Of a stretch of DNA of 46,737 nucleotides, positions 25,414-34,002 are shown in pieces (the first letter of the stretch is position 1; each line of letters begins with the position of its first letter). The notes beneath the pieces are model-generated. The model was not told where the DNA came from, did not search any database, and saw only the letters and a list, made by a program, of their open reading frames with translations. This DNA comes from CAZMXP01 sp964570285 (GTDB taxonomy: Bacteria; Planctomycetota; PLA2), in assembly GCA_964570285.1 (NCBI GenBank), contig CAZMXP010000038.1:1-46737 (forward strand), given 5' to 3'. A program made the translations under genes and the position numbers.

Positions 25414-26467
25414 CCTCCACCTCAGGCGCGCGGCGGAACTGGCCCTGCGCGGGCGGCTCCGCGTCGAGCCCAACCCCGTCGTCGGCTGCGTGCTCGTGCG
25501 CGCGGGCCGCGTCGTCGGCGAGGGCTGGCACGGGGAGTGGGGTGGCGCCCATGCCGAGGTGAACGCGATCCGCGCGGCGGGACGCCGCGCCAAGGGCGCG
25601 ACGGCCTATGTGACGCTCGAACCCTGCGGCCATCACGGCAAGACCCCGCCCTGCACGGAGGCGCTGCTGGCCGCAGGCATCCGGGCCGTCGTCTACGCCC
25701 ACCCGGATCCGAATCCGCAGACGGCCGGGCGCGGGCCCGCGCGGCTGCGGGCCGCCGGCGTCGGCGTGCGCCGTCTCCGGCCCGTGGCGCTCATCCGGGA
25801 GCAGCTCGAACCCTATCTCGCGCACCGGCGGCGGCGCCGGCCCTGGGTGATCGCCAAGTGGGCGATGACGCTCGACGGACGCACCGCCGCGGCGTCGGGG
25901 GACTCCCGCTGGATCAGCGGCCACGAGGCCCGCGCCCTCGCCCATGCGCGCTTCCGCGCGTCGGTGGACGCGATCCTGATCGGGGCGGGGACGCTTCGCG
26001 CCGACGACCCCGCGTTGACGAACCGCTCCGGAACCGGAGGCCGGCCGCTGCGTGTCGTCGTCGGGGGCGCCCGACCGCTCCCGTCGCGCGCGCGACTCTT
26101 CCGCGACGGCGGACCCACGCTGCTCGTGCTGCCGCCGGGGCGGCCCCCGCCGCGTGGCGTCCCGCACCTGGTCTGCGGCCGGGAGGGGCGCGTGGACCTG
26201 CCCCGCCTTCTCCGGGAACTCCGCCGCCGCGGCGTCGAACGCCTGCTGGTCGAGGGAGGCGGGGCCCTGCTCGGCAGCCTCTTCGACGCGCGCCTCGTCG
26301 ACCAGGTGGCGGCGACCGTCTCCCCGAGGATCGTGGGCGGCCAGCATGCGCCGGGACCCGTGGGGGGGCGCGGGGGCCGCAGGATGGCGGACGCACTCGC
26401 GCTTCGGGACCTGGTGGTCGCGTCGGTCGGGAAAGACCTGATCGTCGAGGGGCTCATCCCCCGGTGA
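25394..26467 (+). CDS. ribD: Bifunctional riboflavin deaminase/reductase RibD
   Basis: RibD (357 aa) carries out deamination and then reduction of the pyrimidine intermediate in riboflavin synthesis. The deaminase domain (1-~145) has the zinc ligands H53 and C78/C87 and the proton-shuttling E55 in HAE and PCGHHGKTPPC. The reductase domain (~150-357) begins WVIAKWAMTLDGRTA and includes IGAGTLRADDPALTNR. The start is GTG at 25394, inside the end of miaB; it gives the usual N-terminus with PNPVVGCVLV. No other rib gene is adjacent. The 3' end overlaps the convergent gene by 14 nt. Confidence 0.93.
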   Translation: MASSPASLHLRRAAELALRGRLRVEPNPVVGCVLVRAGRVVGEGWHGEWGGAHAEVNAIRAAGRRAKGATAYVTLEPCGHHGKTPPCTEALLAAGIRAVVYAHPDPNPQTAGRGPARLRAAGVGVRRLRPVALIREQLEPYLAHRRRRRPWVIAKWAMTLDGRTAAASGDSRWISGHEARALAHARFRASVDAILIGAGTLRADDPALTNRSGTGGRPLRVVVGGARPLPSRARLFRDGGPTLLVLPPGRPPPRGVPHLVCGREGRVDLPRLLRELRRRGVERLLVEGGGALLGSLFDARLVDQVAATVSPRIVGGQHAPGPVGGRGGRRMADALALRDLVVASVGKDLIVEGLIPR

Positions 26468-27527
26468 CGCGGGGGCGCGCGTTCGTGATGTCGCTGGCCT
26501 TGAAGTGGATGCGGTTCTTCTCGATCTCCGCCTTCATCTCCAGCGCCTCCTCGTGGATCGGGTCGTAGTAGAGGATCTTGCGCACGGAATCGACGGCCGA
26601 CTTGTAGTTGCGGTCCCGCATCAGCTGGCGCGCGACGCCGAGATAGCACTCGACCAGCTTCTTCTCGGTCGCGTCGTACTCCGCCTGCAGGTCCTCCCGC
26701 GAGACGACCGTGAAGCGGGGATCGGCGGTGGCGATCGCGCGCAGGAAGGTGCGGGCGCGCTTCAGGTACTTCTCCGCCCCCTGCGGCTCGACGAGGCACT
26801 TCTTGATGCGGGAGATGACGCGCTTCTCCACGGCTTCGGCGCTCTCCGTCATCAGGGCGTCGGCCCGGGCGAGCGCCTCGGCCTTCTTCTTCTGGAGCTT
26901 CTCGACCTCCCCCCGGAGCTTCTCCGCGGCGGCGTCCTTCCCGCTCTCGTCCGCGAGGTCCTGCTTGCCCTGCATCTCCTTCGCGATGGCCTCCACGAGT
27001 TCCTGCACGCGGGGTTCGTAGAGGCTGTTGTTGGAGTCGTCGGGGTAGCGCTCCTTGAGCCGCTTGATCGCGCCCAGGCACTCCGTCGGATGCGCCCTTG
27101 TCGCGAGCAGGGCGTCGATGCGCTCCTTCAGCCACGCGACCTCCTCCGCGGCGAGCGTTTCCGAGCGCTGCTCGAAGGCCGCCTCGTCGAGTCCGTCGAG
27201 AGCCAACGCGATCTCGAGCTGCTCCTGGGCCTCCGGGTAGAGGCGGAGGGCGGCGGCGAACTCGGCCAGGGCGAGGCGTGCCGGACCGTCGTCGAACGAC
27301 GTGAAGGACTTCCGGACCGCGTACGCGCTCCCGGGCGCCAGGGCGTGCCACTCGATGCGGCTCACCCCGCCGCCTTCGCGCACGGTGACCCCCCCCGCAT
27401 CGCAGGACTCGACCGACATCGTCTTCTTCTTCCCGTCCGCGAAGTGAAGCGTATGCGACTCCGCCGCAGCCGCGCCGGCGGCAAGGCCGAGCAGCATCGG
27501 GAGGATCCGGGAGATCGTGCGGGCCAT
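26454..27527 (-). CDS. Hypothetical secreted protein with coiled-coil and TPR-like C-terminus
   Basis: A 357-aa protein with a clear signal peptide (MARTISRILPMLLGLAAGAAAAES, cleavage likely after AAA). The mature part begins with a short beta-rich segment (HTLHFADGKKKTMSVESCDAGG), then helical repeats, a charged coiled coil around residues 190-235 (KLRGEVEKLQKKKAEALARA) and a C-terminal TPR-like unit (RDNYKSAVDSVRKILYYDP-like spacing). No catalytic motif was seen. Many planctomycete-type genomes carry secreted repeat proteins of this sort, but I cannot name a family. A TATACT box lies 13 nt before its start, and it diverges from the metallopeptidase gene. Confidence 0.75.
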   Translation of the reverse strand: MARTISRILPMLLGLAAGAAAAESHTLHFADGKKKTMSVESCDAGGVTVREGGGVSRIEWHALAPGSAYAVRKSFTSFDDGPARLALAEFAAALRLYPEAQEQLEIALALDGLDEAAFEQRSETLAAEEVAWLKERIDALLATRAHPTECLGAIKRLKERYPDDSNNSLYEPRVQELVEAIAKEMQGKQDLADESGKDAAAEKLRGEVEKLQKKKAEALARADALMTESAEAVEKRVISRIKKCLVEPQGAEKYLKRARTFLRAIATADPRFTVVSREDLQAEYDATEKKLVECYLGVARQLMRDRNYKSAVDSVRKILYYDPIHEEALEMKAEIEKNRIHFKASDITNARPRVTGG

Positions 27528-27540
27528 CCTGGGGACTCCA

Positions 27541-27546
27541 AGTATA
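27541..27546 (-). promoter_or_regulatory. -10 box TATACT of the reverse secreted-protein gene, near-leaderless
   Basis: On the minus strand TATACT occupies 27546-27541, 13 nt before the ATG at 27527. No good -35 is visible. On the plus strand the same site reads TATAAG (27543-27548), 26 nt before the divergent peptidase gene, so this 47-nt gap may hold two overlapping promoters. Confidence 0.4.
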
Positions 27547-27574
27547 AGAAACGGCTGCCGGCCCGGGTTTTCCG

Positions 27575-29134
27575 ATGATCCCCCTCCTCCTCTCGCTTCT
27601 CGCGTCCTGGCCGGTGACCCTCGGCGAAGCTCTGCTCCGCGAGTGGCACTCCTACGACCTGCTCTCCTGCGACGTCGTCGCGACGCCGAGGCCGGAAGGG
27701 CTCGAGGTCTCGTGCACGCTGACGCTCCGTGTCGAGCGGCCGGGGCCGTGGCGCTTCCTGCTCTCGTCGAGCGTCTCGGGCCTGCGCGCGACGCGCGAGG
27801 GCCAGGCGGTGCCGCTCCGGTCGGGGGGGGACGGCCTCGCCCGTCTCGTCCGCGTCGCGGCGCCCGCGGCCACCGACATCCCGGCCCTGCTGACCCTCTC
27901 CCCCGAGCCCCCTCCCCTTCCCGGCGAGACGGTGCGGATCCTCGTCGAGTACCTCTGGCATCCCGCCGGCGACGGACTCTGCTACGCGGGGCCCGAGGGC
28001 GTCGACACGCACCTCGCCGGCTTCTGGCTTCCGACCATGGCGGACGAGAGCTTCGACGCGACGGTGGACTGGCGCGGCCCGATGCCGGCGGCCTCGCTGG
28101 CAGGCCGCCGCGAGGGAGGGGTCTTCTCGACCGTGGGGCCGGTGCAGGTCGTCGCGCTCGTCGCCGGCGACTTCGAGAGCCATCGACGCGGGGCGTTCGA
28201 ACTCCTGCTGCCGCCGGGAGTCGAGGCCGATCCGGCGGCGCTGCTCTCCGACCTCGCGGAGGTGACCGCGCTCCTCGCGCGGTGGTTTGGTCCCTGCGGC
28301 GACGAGCGCTTCACGCTGGTCGTGTCGCCGCGGAAGCGTCCCGTCCCTTCGTACTGCGCGGGTGCGTTCGCCGTCGTGCATGCCTCCCTGCTGCCGGGCG
28401 CCGCGGGCCGCCTGCGCTGGATCGACCACCTCGCGCACGAGTGCAGCCACCGGTGGTGGGGCCATGCGGTCCCGATGCCGCTTCTCGGCGGCGGCGGCAC
28501 ATGGCTGCGCGAGGGGCTTGCGCAGTGGAGCGGCATCCGGGTCGCGGGGGAGATGCTGGGGGTTCGCGCGGCGCTCTACCGTGCGCACGTGCGCGCCTAT
28601 CTCGGCCGGCTGGACCTCCGCCGGTCGGCGGGCCGCGATGCCTTCCTGTTCGCGAACGAGGCCTCGCTGCTCGACGCCACCTATCTGGACGACCCCTCGG
28701 TGGCCTACATGCGCGGCGCGCTGGTCCATCGGCTGCTCGAGTCGCTCGCGGGAGAGGAGCGATTCCTGTCGCTGTTGCGTACGTGGCCGGGCAAGGGCCC
28801 GAAGGGCGCGAACGACTACGCCGGGGCCCTGGGGCTCTCCGCAGTCGTCGACTATTACGCGGGCACGACGCGGCTCCCCGATTTCGTGCTGGAGCAGGTC
28901 GAGACGGGACCCGGCTTCGCGCGGGCGAGCGTGCGCTGCCTCGATGCCCTCTGGCCGGCCCTGCCCGTGCCCTGCGTCGTCGAGGCGGACTCGACCGCGA
29001 CCGTGCTCGTCGAGATGCGCGACGGGCGGGGGACCCTCGACTGGCGCGGCCCCGGCACCCCCCGCCGCATCGAGATCGACCCGGAACGCCTGCTCCTCGA
29101 CCCGATCGGCTCGAACGGCATCTGGGTCCGCTGA
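27575..29134 (+). CDS. M1-like zinc metallopeptidase, probably exported
   Basis: A 519-aa gluzincin related to M1 aminopeptidases. The zinc motif is HECSH (H288, E289, H292), and the downstream ligand is E313 in WLREGLAQW. The spacing after the second His is 20 residues rather than the usual 18, caused by a GGGG run. Y378 in YMRGALVHRLLE fits the transition-state Tyr of M1 enzymes. The N-terminus MIPLLLSLLASWPVTLG is hydrophobic but lacks a positive charge, so export is likely, not certain. The N-terminal ~200 residues look like a beta domain. The substrate is unknown, and I see no GxMEN exopeptidase signature. Confidence 0.75.
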   Translation: MIPLLLSLLASWPVTLGEALLREWHSYDLLSCDVVATPRPEGLEVSCTLTLRVERPGPWRFLLSSSVSGLRATREGQAVPLRSGGDGLARLVRVAAPAATDIPALLTLSPEPPPLPGETVRILVEYLWHPAGDGLCYAGPEGVDTHLAGFWLPTMADESFDATVDWRGPMPAASLAGRREGGVFSTVGPVQVVALVAGDFESHRRGAFELLLPPGVEADPAALLSDLAEVTALLARWFGPCGDERFTLVVSPRKRPVPSYCAGAFAVVHASLLPGAAGRLRWIDHLAHECSHRWWGHAVPMPLLGGGGTWLREGLAQWSGIRVAGEMLGVRAALYRAHVRAYLGRLDLRRSAGRDAFLFANEASLLDATYLDDPSVAYMRGALVHRLLESLAGEERFLSLLRTWPGKGPKGANDYAGALGLSAVVDYYAGTTRLPDFVLEQVETGPGFARASVRCLDALWPALPVPCVVEADSTATVLVEMRDGRGTLDWRGPGTPRRIEIDPERLLLDPIGSNGIWVR

Positions 29135-29184
29135 TCGACCTCCCGGCGCAAGCGGCGACCCCGCACGCGCGAGGACGGCCGCAC

Positions 29185-30312
29185 CTACCCCCCGGCAGGC
29201 TTGGCGCCCGCCTCCTGCTCCTCGACCAGCTTCTTGTACCGCTGGATCTGGCGGTTGATCTTGACGAGCTTCTCGGTCAACTGGCCCAGATCCTGCCGGT
29301 TCCTGTAGGCCTCCATGTCGGCGAGCGCCATGCGGTAGTTGGGCGGCGAGAGCAGTTCGTAGGCGCGCGCGCGCAGGTAGAGCGCCTCGCTCTCGCTCGC
29401 ATCGAGGGAGAGGATCGAGTTGCACTCCTCGATCGCCTCGGGGTAGCGGTTGAGGAAGAGGTAGGTGTCGACCAGCGCCCGGCGGACCGCGACCTCCTCG
29501 ATGATCGTGCGCACGATCCTCTCCTCGTACCGCTGGCGCTGCGCGTCGTCGAGGACGCCCTGGCCCGCGAGGCCCAGTTCCGCCTCGCGCATCGGGTCGG
29601 TCACGAGCAGCGCCTCGCGGCGCTGCTCCCAGAAGCGGCGGGCGGTCGAGGCCATCTTCGCGTACTCGCGGATGTGCACGATGGCGCGTTCGATGTGCTC
29701 GGGCGACTCGCGCCCGCCGAGCACGATCTCGCAGTGGGCGATGCCGACGTGCGCATCGGGTTTCAGCGAGGCGCTCACGCGGTTCACCGCGCTGACCTGC
29801 CGGGAGGCGAGCAGGTCGTCGATCGCGAGCACCTTCTCGAAGTCGCGGATGCCGTCGCGGGCGTAGGAGCGCGCGGCGGCCTCGTCCTCCTCCGCCGGCT
29901 TGAGCCGTCCCGCGTCGCGCTGGATGCCCGCGCGGCGGTAGTAGAGCACCGCGAGCGTCCGGTAGGTGAGCGCGAGTCCGTAGATGCGCTTCACCTCGTC
30001 CTTCTCGTCGCGCAGCTTGCCGATCCCCTCGAACTCCTGCTTCGCGAGCATCAGGTTGGTCGGCAGGCTCGTGTACATGAGGCTGTAGGCGTAGCCGAGC
30101 CGCGTCGGGATGTGGTCCTTGCGGAGGTCGAGGGCCTTCTTGTACTGGGCCGCGGCACGGTAGTAGTCCTTGCCGTCGTAGAAGGTCGCGGCCCGCTCCC
30201 GCGCCTGGGCGAAGGAGTTCAGGTCCTTGTCCGCCTGGGTCGTGCGCCCGCCGAGGAAGCCGTGGCAACCCCCGAAGGCCGCGAGGAGGAGGCAGAGAGA
30301 GACCCTGCGCAT
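29185..30312 (-). CDS. TPR-containing putative lipoprotein
   Basis: A protein of ~375 aa starting MRRVSLCLLLAAFGGCHG, a signal sequence ending in a lipobox-like FGGC, so probably lipid-anchored. I chose the ATG at 30312 because it places this signal at the N-terminus; an in-frame GTG at 30339 would add nine residues. TPR-like units appear at FYDGKDYYRAAAQYKKALDL, YLFLNRYPEAIEECNSILSL and ALYLRARAYELLSPPNYRMA. The C-terminus is a charged coiled coil (KLVKINRQIQRYKKLVEEQE). It is the last gene of the reverse set ndk-rqcH-this gene, with 34 nt from rqcH. Function unknown; a scaffold role in the envelope is plausible. Confidence 0.75.
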   Translation of the reverse strand: MRRVSLCLLLAAFGGCHGFLGGRTTQADKDLNSFAQARERAATFYDGKDYYRAAAQYKKALDLRKDHIPTRLGYAYSLMYTSLPTNLMLAKQEFEGIGKLRDEKDEVKRIYGLALTYRTLAVLYYRRAGIQRDAGRLKPAEEDEAAARSYARDGIRDFEKVLAIDDLLASRQVSAVNRVSASLKPDAHVGIAHCEIVLGGRESPEHIERAIVHIREYAKMASTARRFWEQRREALLVTDPMREAELGLAGQGVLDDAQRQRYEERIVRTIIEEVAVRRALVDTYLFLNRYPEAIEECNSILSLDASESEALYLRARAYELLSPPNYRMALADMEAYRNRQDLGQLTEKLVKINRQIQRYKKLVEEQEAGAKPAGG

Positions 30313-30346
30313 GCAGGGACTCTCGCCGCGACCTGTCACCGGAGCG

Positions 30347-31678
30347 TCACTCCGTCTCGCCGACGCTCATCAGCAGGCGGGCGAGCCTGTCGGGCTCGCG
30401 TCGCAGGCGGAGTACGCGTTCGTGGGTCACCGCGACAAGCCCGGGCTTGGCCCCCTTCGGCTTGCTCACGTGCCGCCGCGGGGTCCACGTGATCTCGGCG
30501 CGGTCGGCGCGGCGATTCCGGCTGTAGTGCAGCGCCAGCGTCGCGGCGTCGAGGAGCGTCTGCTCCCCGATCTCCTCCCCGCGTTCGAGGGGCACGATCA
30601 CGTGCGCCCCCGGGGTGCCGCGCACGTGCAGGAAGATGTCGTGCGGCCCCGCCACCCGCAGGGTCGTCTCGTCGTTGTCCCTTCCCCCCTTGCCGACGAG
30701 GATGCGACGCCCCTCGACGCTCCGGAAGACCCGATAGGGCAGGCGAGGGGCCGGCTTCTCGCCGCGGCGCCCCTGCAGCGCCACCGCCGGCGGCAGATCC
30801 CCCGCCTCGGCCCGCGCGATCATCGCGTCGACTTCGGCAGCACGCCGCTCGAGCGCCGGGCGGGCCCTCTCCGCCTTGCGCGCGCGCTCGAAGACGCGGT
30901 CCACATTCTCGTGCGGCTCCAGCCCGGGATCGATCGCCACCCCTTCGAAGTTCGCCGTCCCCTTCCGCAGCCGGTCGAACCCTGCCAGCAGGATCCTCCC
31001 CTGCTCCCGCAGGCGATCGGGATCCTCGACCTCCCGCAGATCCCGAGAGAGGTTCTCCCGCATCTTCCGCAGACGCGCGATCACCCTCTCGCTGTCGCGC
31101 GACTCCTCCGGAACTGCCGGCTCCCGGAACAGGCGGTCGATCTCATGGTTGAGGGGGAACTCGCCGCCGCGCGCGTTCCCCCCGAGGGACTCCTCCGGCG
31201 GAAGGGTGGGGGCCGGGGGGAGGGAGTAGGGGCTGCCGACGGGGTGGTTGCGCCTGCGTGCCGCCTCGCCGTCGAGCGTGCGCTCGACGCGCCCCTCCGC
31301 GTCGAGCAGCAGCAGGTTCGGGAAGCGCGGGAAGAGTTCGAGCACGAGGCGGTAGCGCCCCCGCGCCCCCGAGACATCGAGGAAGACCACCCGGTCCTCC
31401 GCCGGCAGGAAGATCGCTTCGATGAGTCCGCCCCGCAGCGCGGTGCGGAGGATCGCCGCCAGCACCGGGGGGGTCTCCGGCAGCGCCGGCGGCGCATCGG
31501 TCAGCACGCACCGCGCCCGTCCGGGCGTGAGGTCGCAGACCAGCATGCGCTTGCCCGGGTCGATGCGAAGCACGAAGAGGCGCGGCTCGCACTGGAAGAC
31601 ATTGTCGATGCGTCCGCCGACCAGGGCCTGCTGCTCCCCGATCACGCCCTTGAGGTCGCGGAGCGGAAGCCGCGGCAC
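30347..31678 (-). CDS. rqcH: NFACT-family protein, RqcH-like (short form)
   Basis: NFACT proteins of the RqcH/FbpA group bind the large ribosomal subunit with peptidyl-tRNA and add alanine tails to stalled chains. The N-terminal NFACT-N domain is represented by GRIDNVFQCEPRLFVLRIDP and YRLVLELFPRFPNLLLLD; a coiled-coil segment follows (residues ~205-300). The C-terminal NFACT-R domain has ILVGKGGRDNDETTLRVAG, HDIFLHVRGTPGAHVIVP and KPKGAKPGLVAV. At 443 aa it is about 100 residues shorter than the Bacillus protein, mainly in the middle. The start is GTG at 31678, 1 nt after the ndk stop. It could be a divergent fibronectin-binding-type relative; the ribosomal role is inferred from the family. 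Confidence 0.8.
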   Translation of the reverse strand: MPRLPLRDLKGVIGEQQALVGGRIDNVFQCEPRLFVLRIDPGKRMLVCDLTPGRARCVLTDAPPALPETPPVLAAILRTALRGGLIEAIFLPAEDRVVFLDVSGARGRYRLVLELFPRFPNLLLLDAEGRVERTLDGEAARRRNHPVGSPYSLPPAPTLPPEESLGGNARGGEFPLNHEIDRLFREPAVPEESRDSERVIARLRKMRENLSRDLREVEDPDRLREQGRILLAGFDRLRKGTANFEGVAIDPGLEPHENVDRVFERARKAERARPALERRAAEVDAMIARAEAGDLPPAVALQGRRGEKPAPRLPYRVFRSVEGRRILVGKGGRDNDETTLRVAGPHDIFLHVRGTPGAHVIVPLERGEEIGEQTLLDAATLALHYSRNRRADRAEITWTPRRHVSKPKGAKPGLVAVTHERVLRLRREPDRLARLLMSVGETE

Positions 31679-31679
31679 G

Positions 31680-32144
31680 TCAGTGGGGATCGTCTTCGGA
31701 GAAGAGCCAGGCGTCGAGGGCGCGCTCGTACCCGGCGATCTCGCCGTCGCGGAAGAAGAGCGCGATCTCCCTCGCGGCGCTCTCGGGGCTGTCGGAGCCG
31801 TGGATCAGGTTGAAGGCGGTGGAGCAGCCGAAGTCGCCGCGGATGGTGCCCGGCTCCGCCTTCCAGCCAAAGGTCGCCCCCATGAGTTTGCGCGAGATCT
31901 CGACGACGCGCGGCCCCTCGACGACGACCGCGACGACCGGGGAACTCGTCATGTAGCGGACGAGGCCCGGGTAGAAGGGCCTTTCCACGTGGGGGGCGTA
32001 GTGCTTCGCGGCCAACTCCGGGGAGATCCGCATGACCTTCAGGGCGGCGATCCTGAGCCCCTTCTCCTCGAATCGCGTCAGGATGCGGCCGATGAGGCCG
32101 CGCTGGACCCCGTCGGGCTTGACGAGCAGGAGCGTGCGTTCCAT
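31680..32144 (-). CDS. ndk: Nucleoside diphosphate kinase
   Basis: Ndk (154 aa) equilibrates nucleoside di- and triphosphates through a phospho-His intermediate. The catalytic His is H115 in NLIHGSDS, and the N-terminal ERTLLLVKPDGVQRGLIGRI and mid-region GATFGWKAEPGTIRGDFG are canonical. The C-terminus is ~10 residues longer than the usual 140 aa. It starts with ATG 9 nt after a GACAAT -10-like box and is followed by rqcH 1 nt after its stop, forming a reverse operon. Confidence 0.97.
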   Translation of the reverse strand: MERTLLLVKPDGVQRGLIGRILTRFEEKGLRIAALKVMRISPELAAKHYAPHVERPFYPGLVRYMTSSPVVAVVVEGPRVVEISRKLMGATFGWKAEPGTIRGDFGCSTAFNLIHGSDSPESAAREIALFFRDGEIAGYERALDAWLFSEDDPH

Positions 32145-32153
32145 GGGGGGGCG

Positions 32154-32159
32154 ATTGTC
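32154..32159 (-). promoter_or_regulatory. -10-like box of ndk, near-leaderless
   Basis: GACAAT on the minus strand (32159-32154) lies 9 nt before the ndk ATG. No convincing -35 was found. It lies within the 98-nt divergent region shared with the lipoprotein gene. Confidence 0.35.
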
Positions 32160-32205
32160 GCCCCGGGGGGGCTGAATTCCAGAAACGCCGGCAGCCCTTT
32201 TCGCG

Positions 32206-32233
32206 TGGACAGGCCGCGCCGACGGGGCACAAT
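32206..32233 (+). promoter_or_regulatory. Candidate promoter of the coiled-coil lipoprotein gene, leaderless
   Basis: TGGACA (32206-32211), a 16-nt spacer and CACAAT (32228-32233) are followed after 9 nt by the GTG start at 32243, so transcription would begin at or 1-2 nt before the start codon. Confidence 0.5.
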
Positions 32234-32242
32234 CCAGCGATC

Positions 32243-32665
32243 GTGCGACGCGCCCTGGGGCTGCTCCCGCTTCTCGTGGCCTGCGCCGCCCCGGCCGGGC
32301 GGACGGATCTCGACCGCGAGGTGCTTGCGTTCAAGGCGGAGAACGAGAGGATCCGCGCCGAGGATCTCGGGCGGGAGTACGAGGACCAGAAGCGCAAGGC
32401 GGACGCGCTCGCCGCGCAACTGATCGGCGTCCAGCGCGAGCGCGAACGCCTCTACGGCGAGTACGACGCGTTGCGCGGCGAACTCGCGACGCTGCGGCGG
32501 CAGCGGGCCGCCCTCGCGGCGGAGGTCGAGGCCGCGAAGGCGGCCCTCGCCGCGCTGGAGGCGGAGGCGCAGCAACTTGCCACGGCCCTCGAGCAGGGGA
32601 AGATCGCAGCCGAACGGCTGCGCGCGCGTGCGCTGGAGGCGCAGGGCGGGCGGGCCCCCGGCTGA
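32243..32665 (+). CDS. Small coiled-coil lipoprotein
   Basis: A 140-aa protein with signal MRRALGLLPLLVACAA, the LVAC lipobox putting the lipidated Cys at residue 14. Nearly all of the mature protein (residues ~25-135) is one long predicted coiled coil rich in Ala, Glu, Arg and Leu (for example EREREARLYGEYD-like heptads, then RRQRAALAAEVEAAKAALAA). No other domain is visible. It begins with GTG right after a candidate promoter and ends 29 nt before hslU. A periplasmic spacer or tether role is a guess; no family is recognised. Confidence 0.7.
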   Translation: MRRALGLLPLLVACAAPAGRTDLDREVLAFKAENERIRAEDLGREYEDQKRKADALAAQLIGVQRERERLYGEYDALRGELATLRRQRAALAAEVEAAKAALAALEAEAQQLATALEQGKIAAERLRARALEAQGGRAPG

Positions 32666-32694
32666 CGCCGGAAGGGAACGGAGCGTATCGAACC

Positions 32695-33996
32695 ATGGCA
32701 GACGATCTGACGCCGCGGCAGGTGGTGGCCTATCTCGACCGCTTCGTCGTGGGGCAGGGGCGAGCCAAGCGCGCGGTCGCCGTCGCGTTGCGCAACCGCA
32801 TCCGGCGCCAGAGGCTCGACCCCGCGCTCGCGCGCGACGTGCTGCCTAAGAACATCATCCTCGCGGGTCCCACCGGTGTCGGGAAGACCGAGATCGCGCG
32901 GAGGATGGCCGGGCTGCTCGACGCGCCCTTCCTGAAGGTCGAGGCGACCAAGTACACCGAGGTGGGCTACTGGGGCAAGGACGTCGAGACGATCGCCCGC
33001 GACCTCGTCGAGGTCGGCGTCGCGCTCGTGCGCGCGGAGGAGGTCGTGCGCGTGCAGGAGCGCGCGAGGACCGGGGCCGAGGAGCGCCTGCTCGACGCGA
33101 TGCTCGGGACCGAGCCCTTCAGCCTCGACGAGGAGGAGCGGCGCGAGCGCAAGGAGCGCCGCGAGCAGGCGCGCGCGAGGCTGCGCGCGGGCGAACTCGA
33201 AGGCGAGCGCATCACGCTCGCCCTCGAGGACCGCGGGAACACGTCGATGGAGGTCTTTTCCGCGATGGGGGTCGAGCAGATGGGGGTGGACATGCAGTCC
33301 TTCCTCGACCGCGTCGCGCCGCCCAGGCTGATCAGCCGCACCGTGACGATCGCCCGCGCCCGGGAGGCGCTCGTGCAGAAGGAGGCCGATGCGCTGCTCG
33401 ACCGCGACGCGATCATCCGCGAGGCGATCCGCCGGGTCGAGGAGAGCGGGATCGTCTTTCTCGACGAACTCGACAAGGTGGTGGGGGCCGGGGGAGGCCA
33501 GGGCCCCGACGTCTCGCGGGGCGGCGTGCAGCGCGACCTCCTGCCGCTCGTCGAAGGCTGCACGATCCAGACGCGCCACGGCCCGGTGCGGACCGACCAT
33601 GTGCTGTTCATCGCGGCGGGGGCGTTCCACAAGGCGAAGCCCGAGGACCTGATGCCCGAACTGCAGGGGCGCTTCCCGCTCCGGGTGACGCTGGACGCGC
33701 TCGGGGCGGAGGACTTCGTCCGGATCCTGACGGAGCCGGAGCACTCGCTCGTGCGGCAGTACCAGGCGCTGCTCGCCACCGACGGCGTCGAACTCCGGGT
33801 GCTGCCGGAGGGGGTCGAGGAGATCGCCGCCCTGGCGCACAAGCTCAACAAGGAGCTCGCCGACATCGGCGCGCGCCGCCTGCACATGGTGCTGGAGCGG
33901 CTGCTCGAGTCGGTCGCCTTCGACGCGCCGGAGGAGGCCGGAAAGGTGACCGTGGATGCCGCGTATGTGTTGCGCCGCGTCGAGGCGCTGCGCTGA
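32695..33996 (+). CDS. hslU: HslU-like AAA+ unfoldase lacking the HslV-docking tail
   Basis: A 433-aa AAA+ ATPase of the HslU (ClpY) family, which normally unfolds substrates for the HslV peptidase. The Walker A motif GPTGVGKTE is at residues 58-66, Walker B in IVFLDELDK, and the I-domain occupies ~110-235. The pore loop is GYWG (91-94) instead of the usual GYVG. The protein ends VDAAYVLRRVEALR; the ~10 final residues (DLSRFIL-type) that dock into HslV are absent, and no frameshift restores them. No hslV is adjacent (it normally lies just upstream). I infer an unfoldase with another partner, or a lineage-specific HslU. A hairpin after the stop may terminate transcription. Confidence 0.9.
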   Translation: MADDLTPRQVVAYLDRFVVGQGRAKRAVAVALRNRIRRQRLDPALARDVLPKNIILAGPTGVGKTEIARRMAGLLDAPFLKVEATKYTEVGYWGKDVETIARDLVEVGVALVRAEEVVRVQERARTGAEERLLDAMLGTEPFSLDEEERRERKERREQARARLRAGELEGERITLALEDRGNTSMEVFSAMGVEQMGVDMQSFLDRVAPPRLISRTVTIARAREALVQKEADALLDRDAIIREAIRRVEESGIVFLDELDKVVGAGGGQGPDVSRGGVQRDLLPLVEGCTIQTRHGPVRTDHVLFIAAGAFHKAKPEDLMPELQGRFPLRVTLDALGAEDFVRILTEPEHSLVRQYQALLATDGVELRVLPEGVEEIAALAHKLNKELADIGARRLHMVLERLLESVAFDAPEEAGKVTVDAAYVLRRVEALR

Positions 33997-34002
33997 ATTT
34001 GC

